Shown here one piece after another: positions 32,396 through 44,560 of a DNA stretch of 64,000 bases. Within the stretch, counting starts at the first letter, position 1; the number at the start of each line of letters is the position of its first letter. A program made the translations under genes and the position numbers. The DNA is from Thinopyrum elongatum (lineage: Eukaryota; Streptophyta; Magnoliopsida; Poales; Poaceae), in contig CM022298.1 of the NCBI GenBank assembly GCA_011799875.1, positions 726,422,181-726,486,180 on the forward strand. The letters are read 5' to 3'. The notes under the pieces are model-generated. The model saw only the letters and a program-made list of their open reading frames with translations. It was not told the DNA's origin and did no database searches.

Positions 32396-33008
32396 GGGGG
32401 TTAATTTGGCCCCCGCGCGCGCGCCCTCCTCCATTCTGTTCTCCCGCCCCACACTCTGCCTCCGAAGCGGGGCAGGGAGCCGCCGCCGCCCCCTCCCGCA
32501 CAGGCCGCCGCCTGCCGCCCCCCCCGCGCCGGCCGCCGCCGCCCCCCCTCCCGCACTAGGCCGCCGCCGCCCCCCCAGCCACCGCCGCCGCGCCCCCCCT
32601 CCTCCACCCCCGCAGCCGTCCCCCCTCCCCCTCCCCGCCTTCCTCCCCTCCCTCCTTCCACGCCGCCCCCCTCCCTCCCTCCCTCCATCGCCGCCCCCCC
32701 TCCCCTTCCACCCGTGGACCACTCCCCTCTCCACCACCGGCGCCCCCTCCCTCCTCCACTGCGCTGCCCCCTCCGGTGTCGCCGGCTCCGGCCTCCGCCA
32801 CTGACGCCGCCCGCTCCGCCGCTCTCCCTCTCTCGGCTTCCTCTGAGGGCTGCGGCTCTACTGCTCTGCACGCCGGCTCTGCTCGGGCTCCGGCCTCCCT
32901 TGCCCTGGTCTCCGCGACTATGCCTGTCCGCCACGCCGTCTGCCGCAGCCGCAGCCGCACTGAAGAGCCGGATTGGTAATGGACAGACATCACTCACGAC
33001 AGGTAATA

Positions 33009-33033
33009 NNNNNNNNNNNNNNNNNNNNNNNNN
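33009..33033. other. Assembly gap (25 N)
   Basis: Exactly 25 undetermined bases between the GC-rich block and the CTT-rich segment. The paralogue at 25,590-25,620 suggests that little more than 'cagacaggataatatgtgca'-like sequence is expected here, though the CTT-rich stretch after the gap is extra. Confidence 0.99.
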
Positions 33034-33399
33034 CACATTCTATTCTTCTTTCTTATTCTTCGTCTTTCTTATTCTTTTCTTCTTCTTTTCGTCTTCTTTT
33101 GTGCATGTGCATTGTGCTACACTGACTGCTACTGCCTTGCTGTTGTTGTTAAAATTTTGTAGATTGAACATTTTTTGATCTGCTTGCTATAATGTTAGTA
33201 TTTGCTACTGCAGTACTAGGAAGAAAAGAAGGAATAGGAAGAGAAGAAGAAGAAGAAGAAGAAGAATAAGAAAAGAAGAAGAAGAAGAACATTTCTTCTT
33301 CTTTTCTTATTCTTCTTCTTTTCTTATTCTTCTTCTTCTTCTTCTTCTTCTTCTTCTTCTTCTTCTTCTTTTCCTCCTCTTACTTGTTTTTATTCGTAA

Positions 33400-33905
33400 A
33401 TGGCATAGTAACCTTGCTAACCTCATAAATGTCATATACTTAGCTTGTTGTCCTCTAAAATGACACAATAAGCTTAGTAATGTCAAAAATGGCCTAATTA
33501 GCCAGGTTAGCTCCAAAATGACCAAGTTTACCTATGTTAGCTCCAATATGATCCATTTAACCTACGTTAGCTCCAAAAAGACCAAGTTTACCTAAGTTAG
33601 CTACAATATGATCCATTTTACCCGCGTTAGCTCCAAAATGACCTATTTACCTAAGTTAGCTCTAAATTGACCTACACACTTAGCATTTTTACCTAGCATA
33701 GCAAAAAATGACATTTTTACGTAGGTTAGCTCAAAAATGACCAAGTTTACCTAGGTTAGCTTCAATATGATCCATTTAACTTAGCTTAGCTCCAAAATGA
33801 CCAAGTTTACGTAGGTTAGCTCCAATATGATACATTGAACTTAGCTTATCTCCAAAATGACCTATTTACCTAGCTTAGCTCTAAATTGGATTTTTTAACT
33901 ACATT
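33400..33905. repeat. Short tandem repeat with 'gttagctccaaaatgacc' core
   Basis: Alternating ~33 bp modules ending 'aagtttacct' or 'catttaacct', repeated about a dozen times with substitutions. The copy at 39,110-39,605 is nearly identical. Degenerate relatives are seen at 3,955-4,110 and 29,340-29,480, so the tandem is a standard part of this element type. Confidence 0.75.
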
Positions 33906-34309
33906 TGTTGGAAAAGAAGAAGATAAAGAAGAGGGGGAGGAGAGAAAGAAAGAGAATATAAAATCTTCTTCTTCTTTTCTTCTTCTTCTTCTTTTCCTCT
34001 TCTTCTTCTTCTTCTAACTTTCATCTTTCCCAATTTGCAGATTTGCTTGAGATGAGGAAGCTTGCATTGATGGACTCATATATTCTCCTTGTGCTTCCTT
34101 TTTGTTTATGAAAACATGTTTGGGAACTTGTTTGGATGTGTATGTCACTATGGATATGTTGTTGGAAACTTCTTATGTCATATGGATATATGTTGGACTT
34201 GTGGAAATATATTGTTGGATATGCTTGTTGTGTATATATGTATTATCTGTGTATATCTATGAATTTCTGTCAAATTGAATGAATTCAATTAAAAACAGGG
34301 GTTATATAG

Positions 34310-35187
34310 GCTCTTTGCCGTCTGCTAGCAGACGGCAAAGAGCTTTGCCGACAGCTAGCAGTCGGCAAAGAAGGCCACGTGGCAGCTACCTGTGCAACCT
34401 GGGAACACTGGGTTGCCTATTTGGGCATTTTGCCGTCAGCTGGCAGACGGCAAAGAGGCTAAGAGGCTAAGGTCTTTGCCGACTGCTGGCAGACGGCAAA
34501 GATTCAAATCCCTTTGCCGACAGCTAGCAGACGGCAAATAAGGCCACGTGGCAGCTTCCCAGTGACTCCTATTTGGGCTCTTTGCCGTCCGCCAGCAGAC
34601 GGCAAAGACCTTAGCCTCTTTGCCGTCTGCCGGCTGACGGCAAATAAGGCCACGTGGCAGCTTCCCAGTGACTCCTATTTGGGCTCTTTGCCGTCCGCCA
34701 GCAGACGGCAAAGACCTTAGCCTCTTTGCCGTCTGCCGGCTGACGGCAAAGCACGCCATTAACCCCTAACGGCTCCCACCTCACCTCACTGCCGTCTACG
34801 CTCTTTGCCGTCTGCTGGCCGCAAACGGCTGACGGCATAAACCTTTGTCGTCCGCTTCTCTGAAGCAGACGGCAAAGAAGGCCTTTACCGGCAGGAATTG
34901 AGCCGGACTGTTTGCCGACAGCTAGCAGTCGGCAAAGAGCTTTGCCGACCGCCATTCATGCCTTTGCCGTCTGCCATGGCAGACGGCAAAGAAGCTGATT
35001 CCTGTAGTGTAGCTCTTTGCCGTCAGCTGGCTGACGGCAAAGAAACAGCGGACGGCAAATAGACTTTTTGCCATCTGCACTTTCTTTGCCGTCCGCTTTG
35101 TGGAAGCAAACGGCTAAGAGGCTCTTTGCCGTCAGCTGGCGGACGACAAAGAGGTGGCAGACGGCAAATTACCAGATTCCAGTAGTG
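34310..35187. repeat. TTTGCCGTC subterminal array and right terminus
   Basis: Well preserved palindromes of two kinds: TTTGCCGTC...GACGGCAAA and TTTGCCGAC...GTCGGCAAA. The loops are usually 'tgctggca', 'cagctagca' or 'cgccagca'. A 'ccacgtggcagctacctgtg' segment is included. Confidence 0.85.
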
Positions 35188-38100
35188 GTGGGTGAAATGA
35201 TGATACCATGCCAACTTTCAACCTTTTCAGAGTTCATTTGTCGTGCTTTTCAATTTCAGGGTCATTTAGCTCAAAAAAATGAGTAAATGCATGAAAAATA
35301 ATAAATGAAGTCAAAAAGGGTTGAAAATTGATGACGTGGCTTCGAATGGTGCATACTGAACGCACAAAAGTCTGGAGCTGAAATAAGTTTAAAAAAATGA
35401 AATGCCTTTGTAACAGATGAGTTTTCGTCCGAAACCCTGATACTTCGAAAGAGATTGTCCATTTTGCACACGAAGTGCTTCCAGTTTTTGCCATAACCAT
35501 CTCAACTTTTTAGCACATGCTATGTGGGTGAAATGATGAAACCATGCCAACTTTCAACCTTTTCAGAGTTCATTTGTAGTGCTTTTCAATTTCAGGGTCA
35601 TTTAGCTCAAAAAATCAGTAAATGCATGAAAAATACCAAATGAAGTCAGAAAGGGTTGAAAATTGATGACGTGGCTTTGAATGGTGCATACTGAACGCAC
35701 AAAAAGTCTGGAGTTGAAATAAGTTCAAAAATGAAATGCCTTTGTAACAGATGTGTTTTCGTCTGAAACCCTGATACTTCAAAAGAGATTGTCAATTTTG
35801 TAAACGAAGTGCATCCAGTTTTTGCCGTAACCCTCTCAACTTTTTAGCACATGCTATGTGGGTGAAATGATGATACCATGCCAAGTTTCAACCTTTTCAG
35901 AGTTCATTTGTAGTGCTTTTCAATTTCAGGGTCACTTAGCTCAAAAAAATCAGTAAATGCATGAAAAATACCAAATGAAGTCGGAAATGGTTCAAAATTG
36001 ATGATGTGGCTTTGAATGGTGCATACTGAACACACAAAAAGTCTGGAGTTGAAATAAGTTTAAAAAAATGAAATGCCTTTGTAACAGATGAGTTTTCGTC
36101 CGAAACCCCGATACTTCGAAAGAGATTGTCCATTTTGTACACGAAGTGCATCCAGTTTTTGTCGTAACCCTGTCAACTTTTTAGCACATGCTATGTGGGT
36201 GAAATGATGATACCATGCCAACTTTCGACCTTTTCAGAGTTCATTTGTAGTGCTTTTCAATTTCAAGGTCATTTAGCTCAAAAAATGTGTAAATGCATGA
36301 AAAATAGCAAATGAAGTCAAAAAGGGTTGAAAATTGATGACGTGGCTTTGAATGGTGCATACTGAATGCACAAAAAGTCTGGAGTTGAAATAAGTTTAAA
36401 AAAATGAAATGCCTTTGTAACAGATGAGTTTTCGTCTGAAACCTTGATACTTCGAAAGAGATTCTCCATTTTGCACACGAAGTGCATCCAGTTTTTGCTG
36501 TAACCCTCTCAACTTTTTAGCACATGCTATGTGGGTGAAATTATGATACCATGCCAACTTTCAACCTTTTCAGAGTTCATTTGTAGTGCATTTCAATTTC
36601 AGGGTCATTTAGCTCAAAATAAATCAGTAAATGCATGAAAAATACCAAATGAAGTCGGAAAGGGTTGAAAATTGATGACATGGCTTTGAATGGTGCACAC
36701 TGAACGCACAAAAAGTCTGGAGTTGAAATAAGTTTAAAAAATGAAATGCCTTTGTAACAGATGTGTTTTCGTCCGAAACCCTGATACTTCGAAAGAGATT
36801 GTCCATTTTGTACACGAAGTGCATCCAGTTTTTGTTGTAACCCTCTCAACTTTTTAGCACACGCTATGTGGGTGAAATGATGATACCATGCAACTTTCAC
36901 CTTTTCATAGTTCATTTGTAGTGCTTTTCAATTTCAGGTCATTTAGCTCAAAATAAATCAGTAAATGCATGAAAAATACCAAATGAAGTAGGAAAGGGTT
37001 GAAAATTGATGACGTGGCTTTAAATGGTGACACATGAACGCACAAAAAGTTGGAGTTGAAATAAGTTTTAAAAATGAAATGCCTTTGTAACAGATGTGTT
37101 TTTGTCCGAAACCCTGATACTTCGAAAGAGATTGTCCATTTGTTCACGAAGTGCATCTAGTTTTTTGTCCGTAACCCTCTCAACTTTTTAGCACATGTAT
37201 GTGGGTGAATGATGATGATACCAGCCACTTTCAACCTTTTCAGATGCATTTGTGTGCTTTTCAATTTCAGGGTCACTTAGCTCAAAAAAATCAGTAAATG
37301 CATGAAAAAATAGCAAATGAGTCAGAAAAAGGGTTGAAAATTGATGACGTGGCTTGAATGGTGCATACTGAATGCACAAAAAGTTTGGAGTTCAATAAGT
37401 TTAAAAAATGAAATGCCTTTGTAACAGATGAGTTTTCGTCCGAAACCCTGATACTTCGAAAGAGATTGTCCATTTTTTACACGAAGTGCATCAGTTTTTG
37501 GACGTAACCCTCTCAATTTTTTAGCACATGCTACGTGGTTGAAAATGATGATACCATGCCAACTTTCAACCTTTTTAGAGTTCATTTGTAGTGCTTTTCA
37601 AATTCAGGGTCATTTAGCTCAAAAAAATGAGTAAATGCATGAAAAATAGCAAATAAGTCAGAAGGGTTGAAAATTGATGACGTGGCTTTATGGTGCATAC
37701 TGAATGCACAAAAAGTCTGGAGTGAAATAAGTTTAAAAAACAAAATGCCTTTGAACAGATGAGTTTTCGTCCGAAACCTGATACTTCGAAAGAGATTGTC
37801 CATTTTGTAACGAAGTGCATCCACTTTTTGCCTAACCCTCTCAACTTTTTAGCACATGCTATGTTGGTGAAATTATGATACCATGCCAACTTCAACCTTT
37901 TCGGAGTTCATTTGTAGTGCTTTTCAATTCAGGGTATTTAGTTAAAAAAATCAGTTAATGCCTGAAAAATAGCAAATGAAGTGGAAAGGGTTGAAAATTG
38001 ATGACGTGGCTTTGAATGGTGCATACTGAACGCACACAAATTCTGGAGTTGAAATTAGTTTAAAAAACTGAAATGCCTTTGTAACAGATGAGTTTTCGTC

Positions 38101-38850
38101 CGAAACCCTGATACATTCGAAAGAGATTGTCCATTTTGTACACGAAGTGCATCCAGTTTTTCCCGAACCCTCTCAACTTTTTAGCACATGCTATGTGGGT
38201 GAAATGATGTTACCATGCCAAATTTCAACCTTTTCAGAGTTTCATGTGTGCTTTTCAATTTCAGGGTCATTTAGCTCAAAAAGACAGTAAATGCATGAAA
38301 AAATACCAAAATAGTCGGAAAGGGTTGAAAAATTGATGACGTGGCTTGAATGGTGCTACTAAAATCACAAAAAGTCTGGAGTTGAAATAAGTTTAAAAAA
38401 ATGAATTGCCTTTGTAACAGATGTGGTTTTCGTTCGAAACCCTGGATACTTCGAAAGAGATTGTGTCCATTTTGTACACGAAGTGCATCCGTTTTTGCCG
38501 TAATCCTCTCAACTTTTAGCACATGCTATATGGATAACAAATGAAGTCAGAAAGGGTTGAAAATTGATGACATGCTTTGAATGGTGCATTTTGAACACAC
38601 AAAAAGTCCGGAGTTAAAATAAGTTAAAAAAAATGAAATCCCTTTGTAGTAGATGAGTTTTCGTCCGAAACCCTGATACTTCGAAAGAGATTGTCCAGTT
38701 TGTACACGAAGTGCATCCAGTTTTTCCCGTAACCCTCTCAACTTTTTAGCACATGCTATGTGGGTGAAATTATGATACCATGCCAACTTTCAACCTTTTC
38801 GGAGTTCATTTGTAGTGCTTTTCAATTTCAGGGTCATTTAGCTCAAAGAA
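35188..38850 (+). repeat. Afa/pAs1-type satellite array (copy 1, eleven units)
   Basis: 'gacgtggctttgaatggtg' or a close variant recurs near 35,333, 35,668, 36,004, 36,340, 36,679, 37,014, 37,348, 37,680, 38,001, 38,339 and 38,572, giving a ~335 bp period. The unit contains sequence close to the published Afa primer AS-A (GATGATGTGGCTTGAATGG, from memory) and, inverted, to AS-B. Small open frames starting MHFVYKMDNLFRS on the minus strand recur with each unit and are by-products of the repeat. Confidence 0.9.
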
Positions 38851-39078
38851 TGAACTAATAGCAAAAAGAATGAACTAAAAAGCTTTTATAAAACTGTAAT
38901 AGCAAAAAGAGTGAACTAAAAAGAATCAATTAAAATATTTTATTATGATCAACTAAAACAAAACTATAATATTCTTCAATAGCAAAAAGAATCAACTAAA
39001 AAGGTTTTATAAACCTCTAGTTATTATCAAAATAATATTTGCGTTTGTTTTTGTTCTTCGTTCGGTTCTTCTTCTTCT
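38851..39078. repeat. AT-rich linker with 'agcaaaaagaatgaactaaaaag' motifs
   Basis: About 230 bp of repeated 'gcaaaaagaatcaactaaaa' motifs. It is present once in the window, exactly at the junction of the two duplicated copies. It may mark the true end of copy 1 or an assembly join. Confidence 0.6.
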
Positions 39079-42000
39079 TTCCTCCTCTTACTTGTTTTAT
39101 TCGTAAATGGCATAGTAACCTTGCTAACCTCATAAATGTCATATACTTAGCTTGTTGTCCTCTAAAATGACACAATAAGCTTTAGTAATGTCAAAAATGG
39201 CCTAATAGCCAGGTTGCTCCAAAATGACCAAGTTTACCTATGTTAGCTCCAATATGATCCATTTAAACTACGTTAGCTCCAAAAGAACCAGTTTACCTAA
39301 GTTAGCTACAATATGATCCATTTTACCCCGTTAGCTCCAAAATGACCTATTTACCTAAGTTAGCTCTAAATTGACCTACACACTTAGCATTTTTACCTAG
39401 CATAGCAAAAAATGACATTTTTACGTAGGTTAGCTCAAAAATGACCAAGTTTACCTAGGTTAGCTTCATAGATCCTTTAACTTAGCTTAGCTCCAAAATG
39501 ACCAAGTTTACGTAGGTTAGCTCCAATATGATACATTGAACTTAGCTTATCTCCAAAATGACCTATTTACCTAGCTTAGCTCTAAATTGGCTTTTTTAAC
39601 TACATTTGTTGGAAAAGAAAAGATAAAGAAGAGGGGGAGGAGAGAAAGAAAGAGAATATAAAATCTTCTTCTTATTTCCTCTTCTTCTTTTCTTCTTCTT
39701 CTTCTTTTCCTCTTCTTCTTCTTCTTCTAACTTTCATCTTTCCCAATTTGCAGATTTGCTTGAGATGAGGAAGCTTGCATTGATGGACTCATATATTCTC
39801 CTTGTGCTTCCTTTTTGTTTATGAAAACATGTTTGGGAACTTGTTTGGATGTGTATGTCACTATGGATATGTTGTTGGAAACTTCTTATGTCATATGGAT
39901 ATTGTTGGACTTGTGGAAATATATTGTTGGATATGCTTGTTGTGTATATATGTATATTCTGTGTATATCTATGAATTTCTGTCAAATTGAATGAATTCAA
40001 TTAAAACAGGGGTTATTAGGCTCTTTGCCGTCTGCTAGCAGACGGCAAAGAGCTTTGCCGACAGCTAGCAGTCGGCAAAGAAGGCCACGTGGCAGCTACC
40101 TGTGCAACCTGGGAACACTGGGTTGCCTATTTGGGCATTTTGCCGTCAGCTGGCAGACGGCAAAGAGGCTAAGGTCTTTGCCGACTGCTGCAGACGGCAA
40201 AGATTCAAATCCCTGCCGACAGCTCGCAGACGCAAATAAGGCCACGTGGCAGCTTCCCAGTGACTCCTATTTGGGCTCTTTGCCGTCCGCCAGCGACGGC
40301 AAAGACCTTAGCCTCTTGCCGTCTGCCGCTGACGGCAAATAAGGCCACGTGCAGCTTCCCAGTGACTCCTATTTGGGCTCTTTGCCGTCCGCCAGCAGAC
40401 GGCAAAGACCTTAGCCTCTTTGCCGTCTGCCGGCTGACGGCAAAGCACGCCATTACCCCTAACGGCTCCCACCTCACCTCACTGCCGTCTACGCTCTTTG
40501 CCGTCGCTGGCCGCAAACGGCTGACGGCATAAACCTTTGTCGTCCGCTTCTCTGAAGCAGACGGCAAAGAAGGCCTTTACCGGCAGGAATTGAGCCGGAC
40601 TGTTTGCCGACAGCTAGCAGTCGGCAAAGAGCTTTGCGACCGCCATTCATGCCTTTGCCGTCTCATGGCAGACGGCAAAGAAGCTGATTCCTGTAGTGTA
40701 GCTCTTTGCCGTCAGCTGGCTGACGGCAAAAAAAGCGGACGGCAAATAGACTTTTGCCATCTGCACTTTCTTTGCCGTCCGCTTTGTGGAAGCAAACGGC
40801 TAAGAGGCTCTTTGCCGTCAGCTGGCGGACGACAAAGAGGTGGCAGACGGCAAATTACCAGATTCCAGGTGGTGGTGGGTGAAATGATGATACCATGCCA
40901 ACTTTCAACCTTTTCAGAGTTCATTTGTCGTGCTTTTCAATTTCAGGGTCATTTAGCTCAAAAAATGAGTAAATGCATGAAAAATAATAAATGAAGTCAA
41001 AAAGGGTTGAAAATTGTGACGTGGCTTCGAATGGTGCATACTGAACGCACAAAAGTCTGGAGCTGAAATAAGTTTAAAAAAATGAAATGCCTTTGTAACA
41101 GATGAGTTTTCGTCCGAAACCCTGATACTTCGAAAGAGATTGTCCATTTTGCACACGAAGTGCTTCCAGTTTTTGCCATAACCATCTCAACTTTTTAGCA
41201 CATGCTATGTGGGTGAAATGATGAAACCTGCCAACTTTCAACCTTTCAGAGTTCATTTGTAGTGCTTTTCAATTTCAGGGTCATTTAGCTCAAAAAATCA
41301 GTAAATGCATGAAAAATACCAATGAAGTCAGAAAGGGTTGAAAATTGATGACGTGGCTTTGAATGGTGCATACTGAACGCACAAAAAGTCTGGAGTTGAA
41401 ATAAGTTCAAAAATGAAATGCCTTTGTAACAGATGTGTTTTCGTTCTGAAACCCTGATACTTCAAAGAGATTGTCAATTTTGTAAACGAAGTGCATCCAG
41501 TTTTTGCCGTAACCTCTCAACTTTTTAGCACATGCTATGTGGGTGAAATGATGATACCATGCCAAGTTTCAACCTTTTCAGAGTTCATTTGTAGTGCTTT
41601 TCAATTTCAGGGTCACTTCATCAAAAAAATCAGTAAATGCATGAAAAATACCAAATGAAGTCGGAAATGGTTCAAAATTGATGATGTGGCTTTGAATGGT
41701 GCATACTGAACACACAAAAAGTCTGGAGTTGAAATAAGTTTAAAAAAATGAAATGCCTTGTAACAGATGAGTTTTCGTCCGAAACCCCGATACTTCGAAA
41801 GAGATTGTCCATTTGTACACGAAGTGCATCCAGTTTTTGTCGTACCCTGTCAACTTTTTAGCACATGCTATGTGGGTGAAATGATGATACCATGCCAACT
41901 TTCGACCTTTTCAGAGTTCATTTGTAGTGCTTTTCAATTTCAAGGTCATTTAGCTCAAAAAAATGTGTAAATGCATGAAAAATAGCAAATGAAGTCAAAA

Positions 42001-44560
42001 AGGGTTGAAAATTGATGACGTGGCTTTGAATGGTGCATACTGAATGCACAAAAAGTCTGGAGTTGAAATAAGTTTAAAAAAATGAAATGCCTTTGTAACA
42101 GATGAGTTTTCGTCTGAAACCTTGATACTTCGAAAGAGATTCTCCATTTTGCACACGAAGTGCATCCAGTTTTTGCTGTAACCCTCTCAACTTTTTAGCA
42201 CATGCTATGTGGGTGAAATTATGATACCATGCCAACTTTCAACCTTTCAGAGTTCATTTGTAGTGCATTTCAATTTCAGGGTCATTTAGCTCAAAATAAA
42301 TCAAGAAATGAAAAATACCAAATGACAAATGAATCGGAAAGGGTTGAAAATTGATGACATGGCTTTGAATGGTGCACACTGAACGCACAAAAGTCTGGAG
42401 TTGAAATAAGTTTAAAAAATGAAATGCCTTTGTAACAGATGTGTTTTCGTCCGAAACCCTGATACTTCGAAAGAGATTGTCCATTTTGTACACGAAGTGC
42501 ATCCAGTTTTTGTTGTAACCCTCTCAACTTTTTAGCACACGCTATGTGGGTGAAATGATGATACCATGCCAACTTTCAACCTTTTCATAGTTCATTTGTA
42601 GTGCTTTTCAATTTCAGGGTCATTTAGCTCAAAATAAATCAGTAAATGCATGAAAAATACCAAATGAAGTCGGAAAGGGTTGAAAATTGATGACGTGGCT
42701 TTAAATGGTGCACACTGAACGCACAAAAAGTTTGGAGTTGAAATAAGTTTAAAAAATGAAATGCCTTTGTAACAGATGTGTTTTTGTCCGAAACCCTGAT
42801 ACTTCGAAAGAGATTGTCCATTTTGTTCACGAAGTGCATCTAGTTTTTGTCGTAACCCTCTCAACTTTTTAGCACATGCTATGTGGGTGAAATGATGATA
42901 CCAAGCCAACTTTCAACCTTTTCAGAGTTCATTTGTAGTGCTTTTCAATTTCAGGGTCACTTAGCTCAAAAAAATCAGTAAATGCATGAAAAATAGCAAA
43001 TGAAGTCAGAAAGGGTTGAAAATTGATGACGTGGCTTTGAATGGTGCATACTGAATGCACAAAAAGTTTGGAGTTCAAATAAGTTTAAAAAATGAAATGC
43101 CTTTGTAACAGATGAGTTTTCGTCCGAAACCCTGATACTTCGAAAGAGATTGTCCATTTTTTACACGAAGTGCATCCAGTTTTTGCCGTAACCCTCTCAA
43201 CTTTTTAGCACATGCTACGTGGTTGAAATGATGATACCATGCCAACTTTCAACCTTTTTAGAGTTCATTTGTAGTGCTTTTCAATTTCAGGGTCATTTAG
43301 CTCAAAAAAATGAGTAAATGCATGAAAAATAGCAAATGAAGTCAGAAAGGGTTGAAAATTGATGACGTGGCTTTGAATGGTGCATACTGAATGCACAAAA
43401 AGTCTGGAGTTGAAATAAGTTTAAAAAAACAAAATGCCTTTGTAACAGATGAGTTTTCGTCCGAAACCCTGATACTTCGAAAGAGATTGTCCATTTTGTA
43501 CACGAAGTGCATCCACTTTTTGCCGTAACCCTCTCAACTTTTTAGCACATGCTATGTGGGTGAAATTATGATACCATGCCAACTTTCAACCTTTTCGGAG
43601 TTCATTTGTAGTGCTTTTCAATTTCAGGGTCATTTAGTTAAAAAAATCAGTAAATGCCTGAAAAATAGCAAATGAAGTCGGAAAGGGTTGAAAATTGATG
43701 ACGTGGCTTTGAATGGTGCATACTGAACGCACACAAATTCTGGAGTTGAAATTAGTTTAAAAAACTGAAATGCCTTTGTAACAGATGAGTTTTCGTCCGA
43801 AACCCTGATACTTCGAAAGAGATTGTCCATTTTGTACACGAAGTGCATCCAGTTTTTCCCGTAACCCTCTCAACTTTTTAGCACATGCTATGTGGGTGAA
43901 ATGATGTTACCATGCCAAATTTCAACCTTTTCAGAGTTCATATGTAGTGCTTTTCAATTTCAGGGTCATTTAGCTCAAAAAGACAGTAAATGCATGAAAA
44001 ATACCAAATGAAGTCGGAAAGGGTTGAAAATTGATGACGTGGCTTTGAATGGTGCATACTAAAATCACAAAAAGTCTGGAGTTGAAATAAGTTAAAAAAA
44101 TGAATTGCCTTTGTAACAGATGAGTTTTCGTTCGAAACCCTGATACTTCGAAAGAGATTGTCCATTTTGTACACGAAGTGCATCCAGTTTTTGCCGTAAT
44201 CCTCTCAACTTTTTAGCACATGCTATATGGGATAACAAATGAAGTCAGAAAGGGTTGAAAATTGATGACATGGCTTTGAATGGTGCATACTGAACACACA
44301 AAAAGTCTGGAGTTGAAATAAGTTTAAAAAAATGAAATGCCTTTGTAACAGATGAGTTTTCGTCTGAAACCCTGATACTTCGAAAGAGATTGTCCATTTT
44401 GTACACGGAGTGCATCAGTTTTTGCCGTAACCCTCTCAACTTTTTAGACATGCTATGTGGTGAAAGATGATACCATTCCAACTTTCAACCTTTTCAGAGT
44501 TCATTTGTAGTGCTTTTCAATTTCAGGGTCATTTAGCTCAAAATAATCAGTAAATGCATA
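39079..44560 (+). repeat. Direct duplication, copy 2 (~5.5 kb)
   Basis: Second copy of 33,371-38,850: element body (39,079-40,017), TTTGCCGTC repeats (40,018-40,868) and Afa array. One-base deletions are concentrated in 40,140-40,840 here, whereas copy 1 is noisier in 36,900-38,550. The terminus before the Afa array reads 'attccaggtggtg', so the last bases of the inverted terminus are damaged compared with copy 1. Confidence 0.8.
40018..40868. repeat. TTTGCCGTC subterminal array (copy 2)
   Basis: Same sequence of palindromes as 34,310-35,187, with about twenty scattered single-base deletions, for example 'cagcgacggcaaag' for 'cagcagacggcaaag'. Confidence 0.85.

Larger units (their letters stand above)
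32396..35187 (+). mobile_element. TTTGCCGTC-type CACTA with intact right terminus (first copy)
   Basis: A GC-rich block (32,400-32,990) and a 25-N gap (33,009-33,033) precede the 'tgtgcatgtgcattgtg' segment (33,106-33,230) and (GAA)n/(CTT)n. Then come a ~500 bp tandem of 'gttagctccaaaatgacc' motifs (33,400-33,905), a T-rich stretch, 'ttgcagatttgcttgag' and TTTGCCGTC repeats (34,310-35,180). The right terminus is 'agattccagtagtg', ending at 35,187, followed by GTG of an Afa unit. Within the repeats another terminus-like motif, 'gctgattcctgtagtg', ends at about 35,008. No transposase is present. Confidence 0.65.
33371..38850 (+). repeat. Direct duplication, copy 1 (~5.5 kb)
   Basis: Runs from 'ttcctcctcttacttg' through the element body, TTTGCCGTC repeats and eleven Afa units. 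It matches 39,079-~44,560 at an offset of ~5.7 kb. The two copies share even a truncated Afa unit (233 bp instead of ~335) at the same place, and otherwise differ mainly by one- or two-base indels. Confidence 0.8.

Noticed and set aside
31549..33036. 280- and 211-codon minus-strand frames rich in Arg/Gly and 'LPSAGRRQR' repeats
   Set aside because: Translation of TTTGCCGTC palindromes and GC-rich DNA; one frame even runs through the N gap.
34310..35187. Regularly spaced palindromes resembling a CRISPR array
   Set aside because: Spacers are not unique, the palindromes vary, the setting is a plant transposon, and the array ends in a CACTA terminus.
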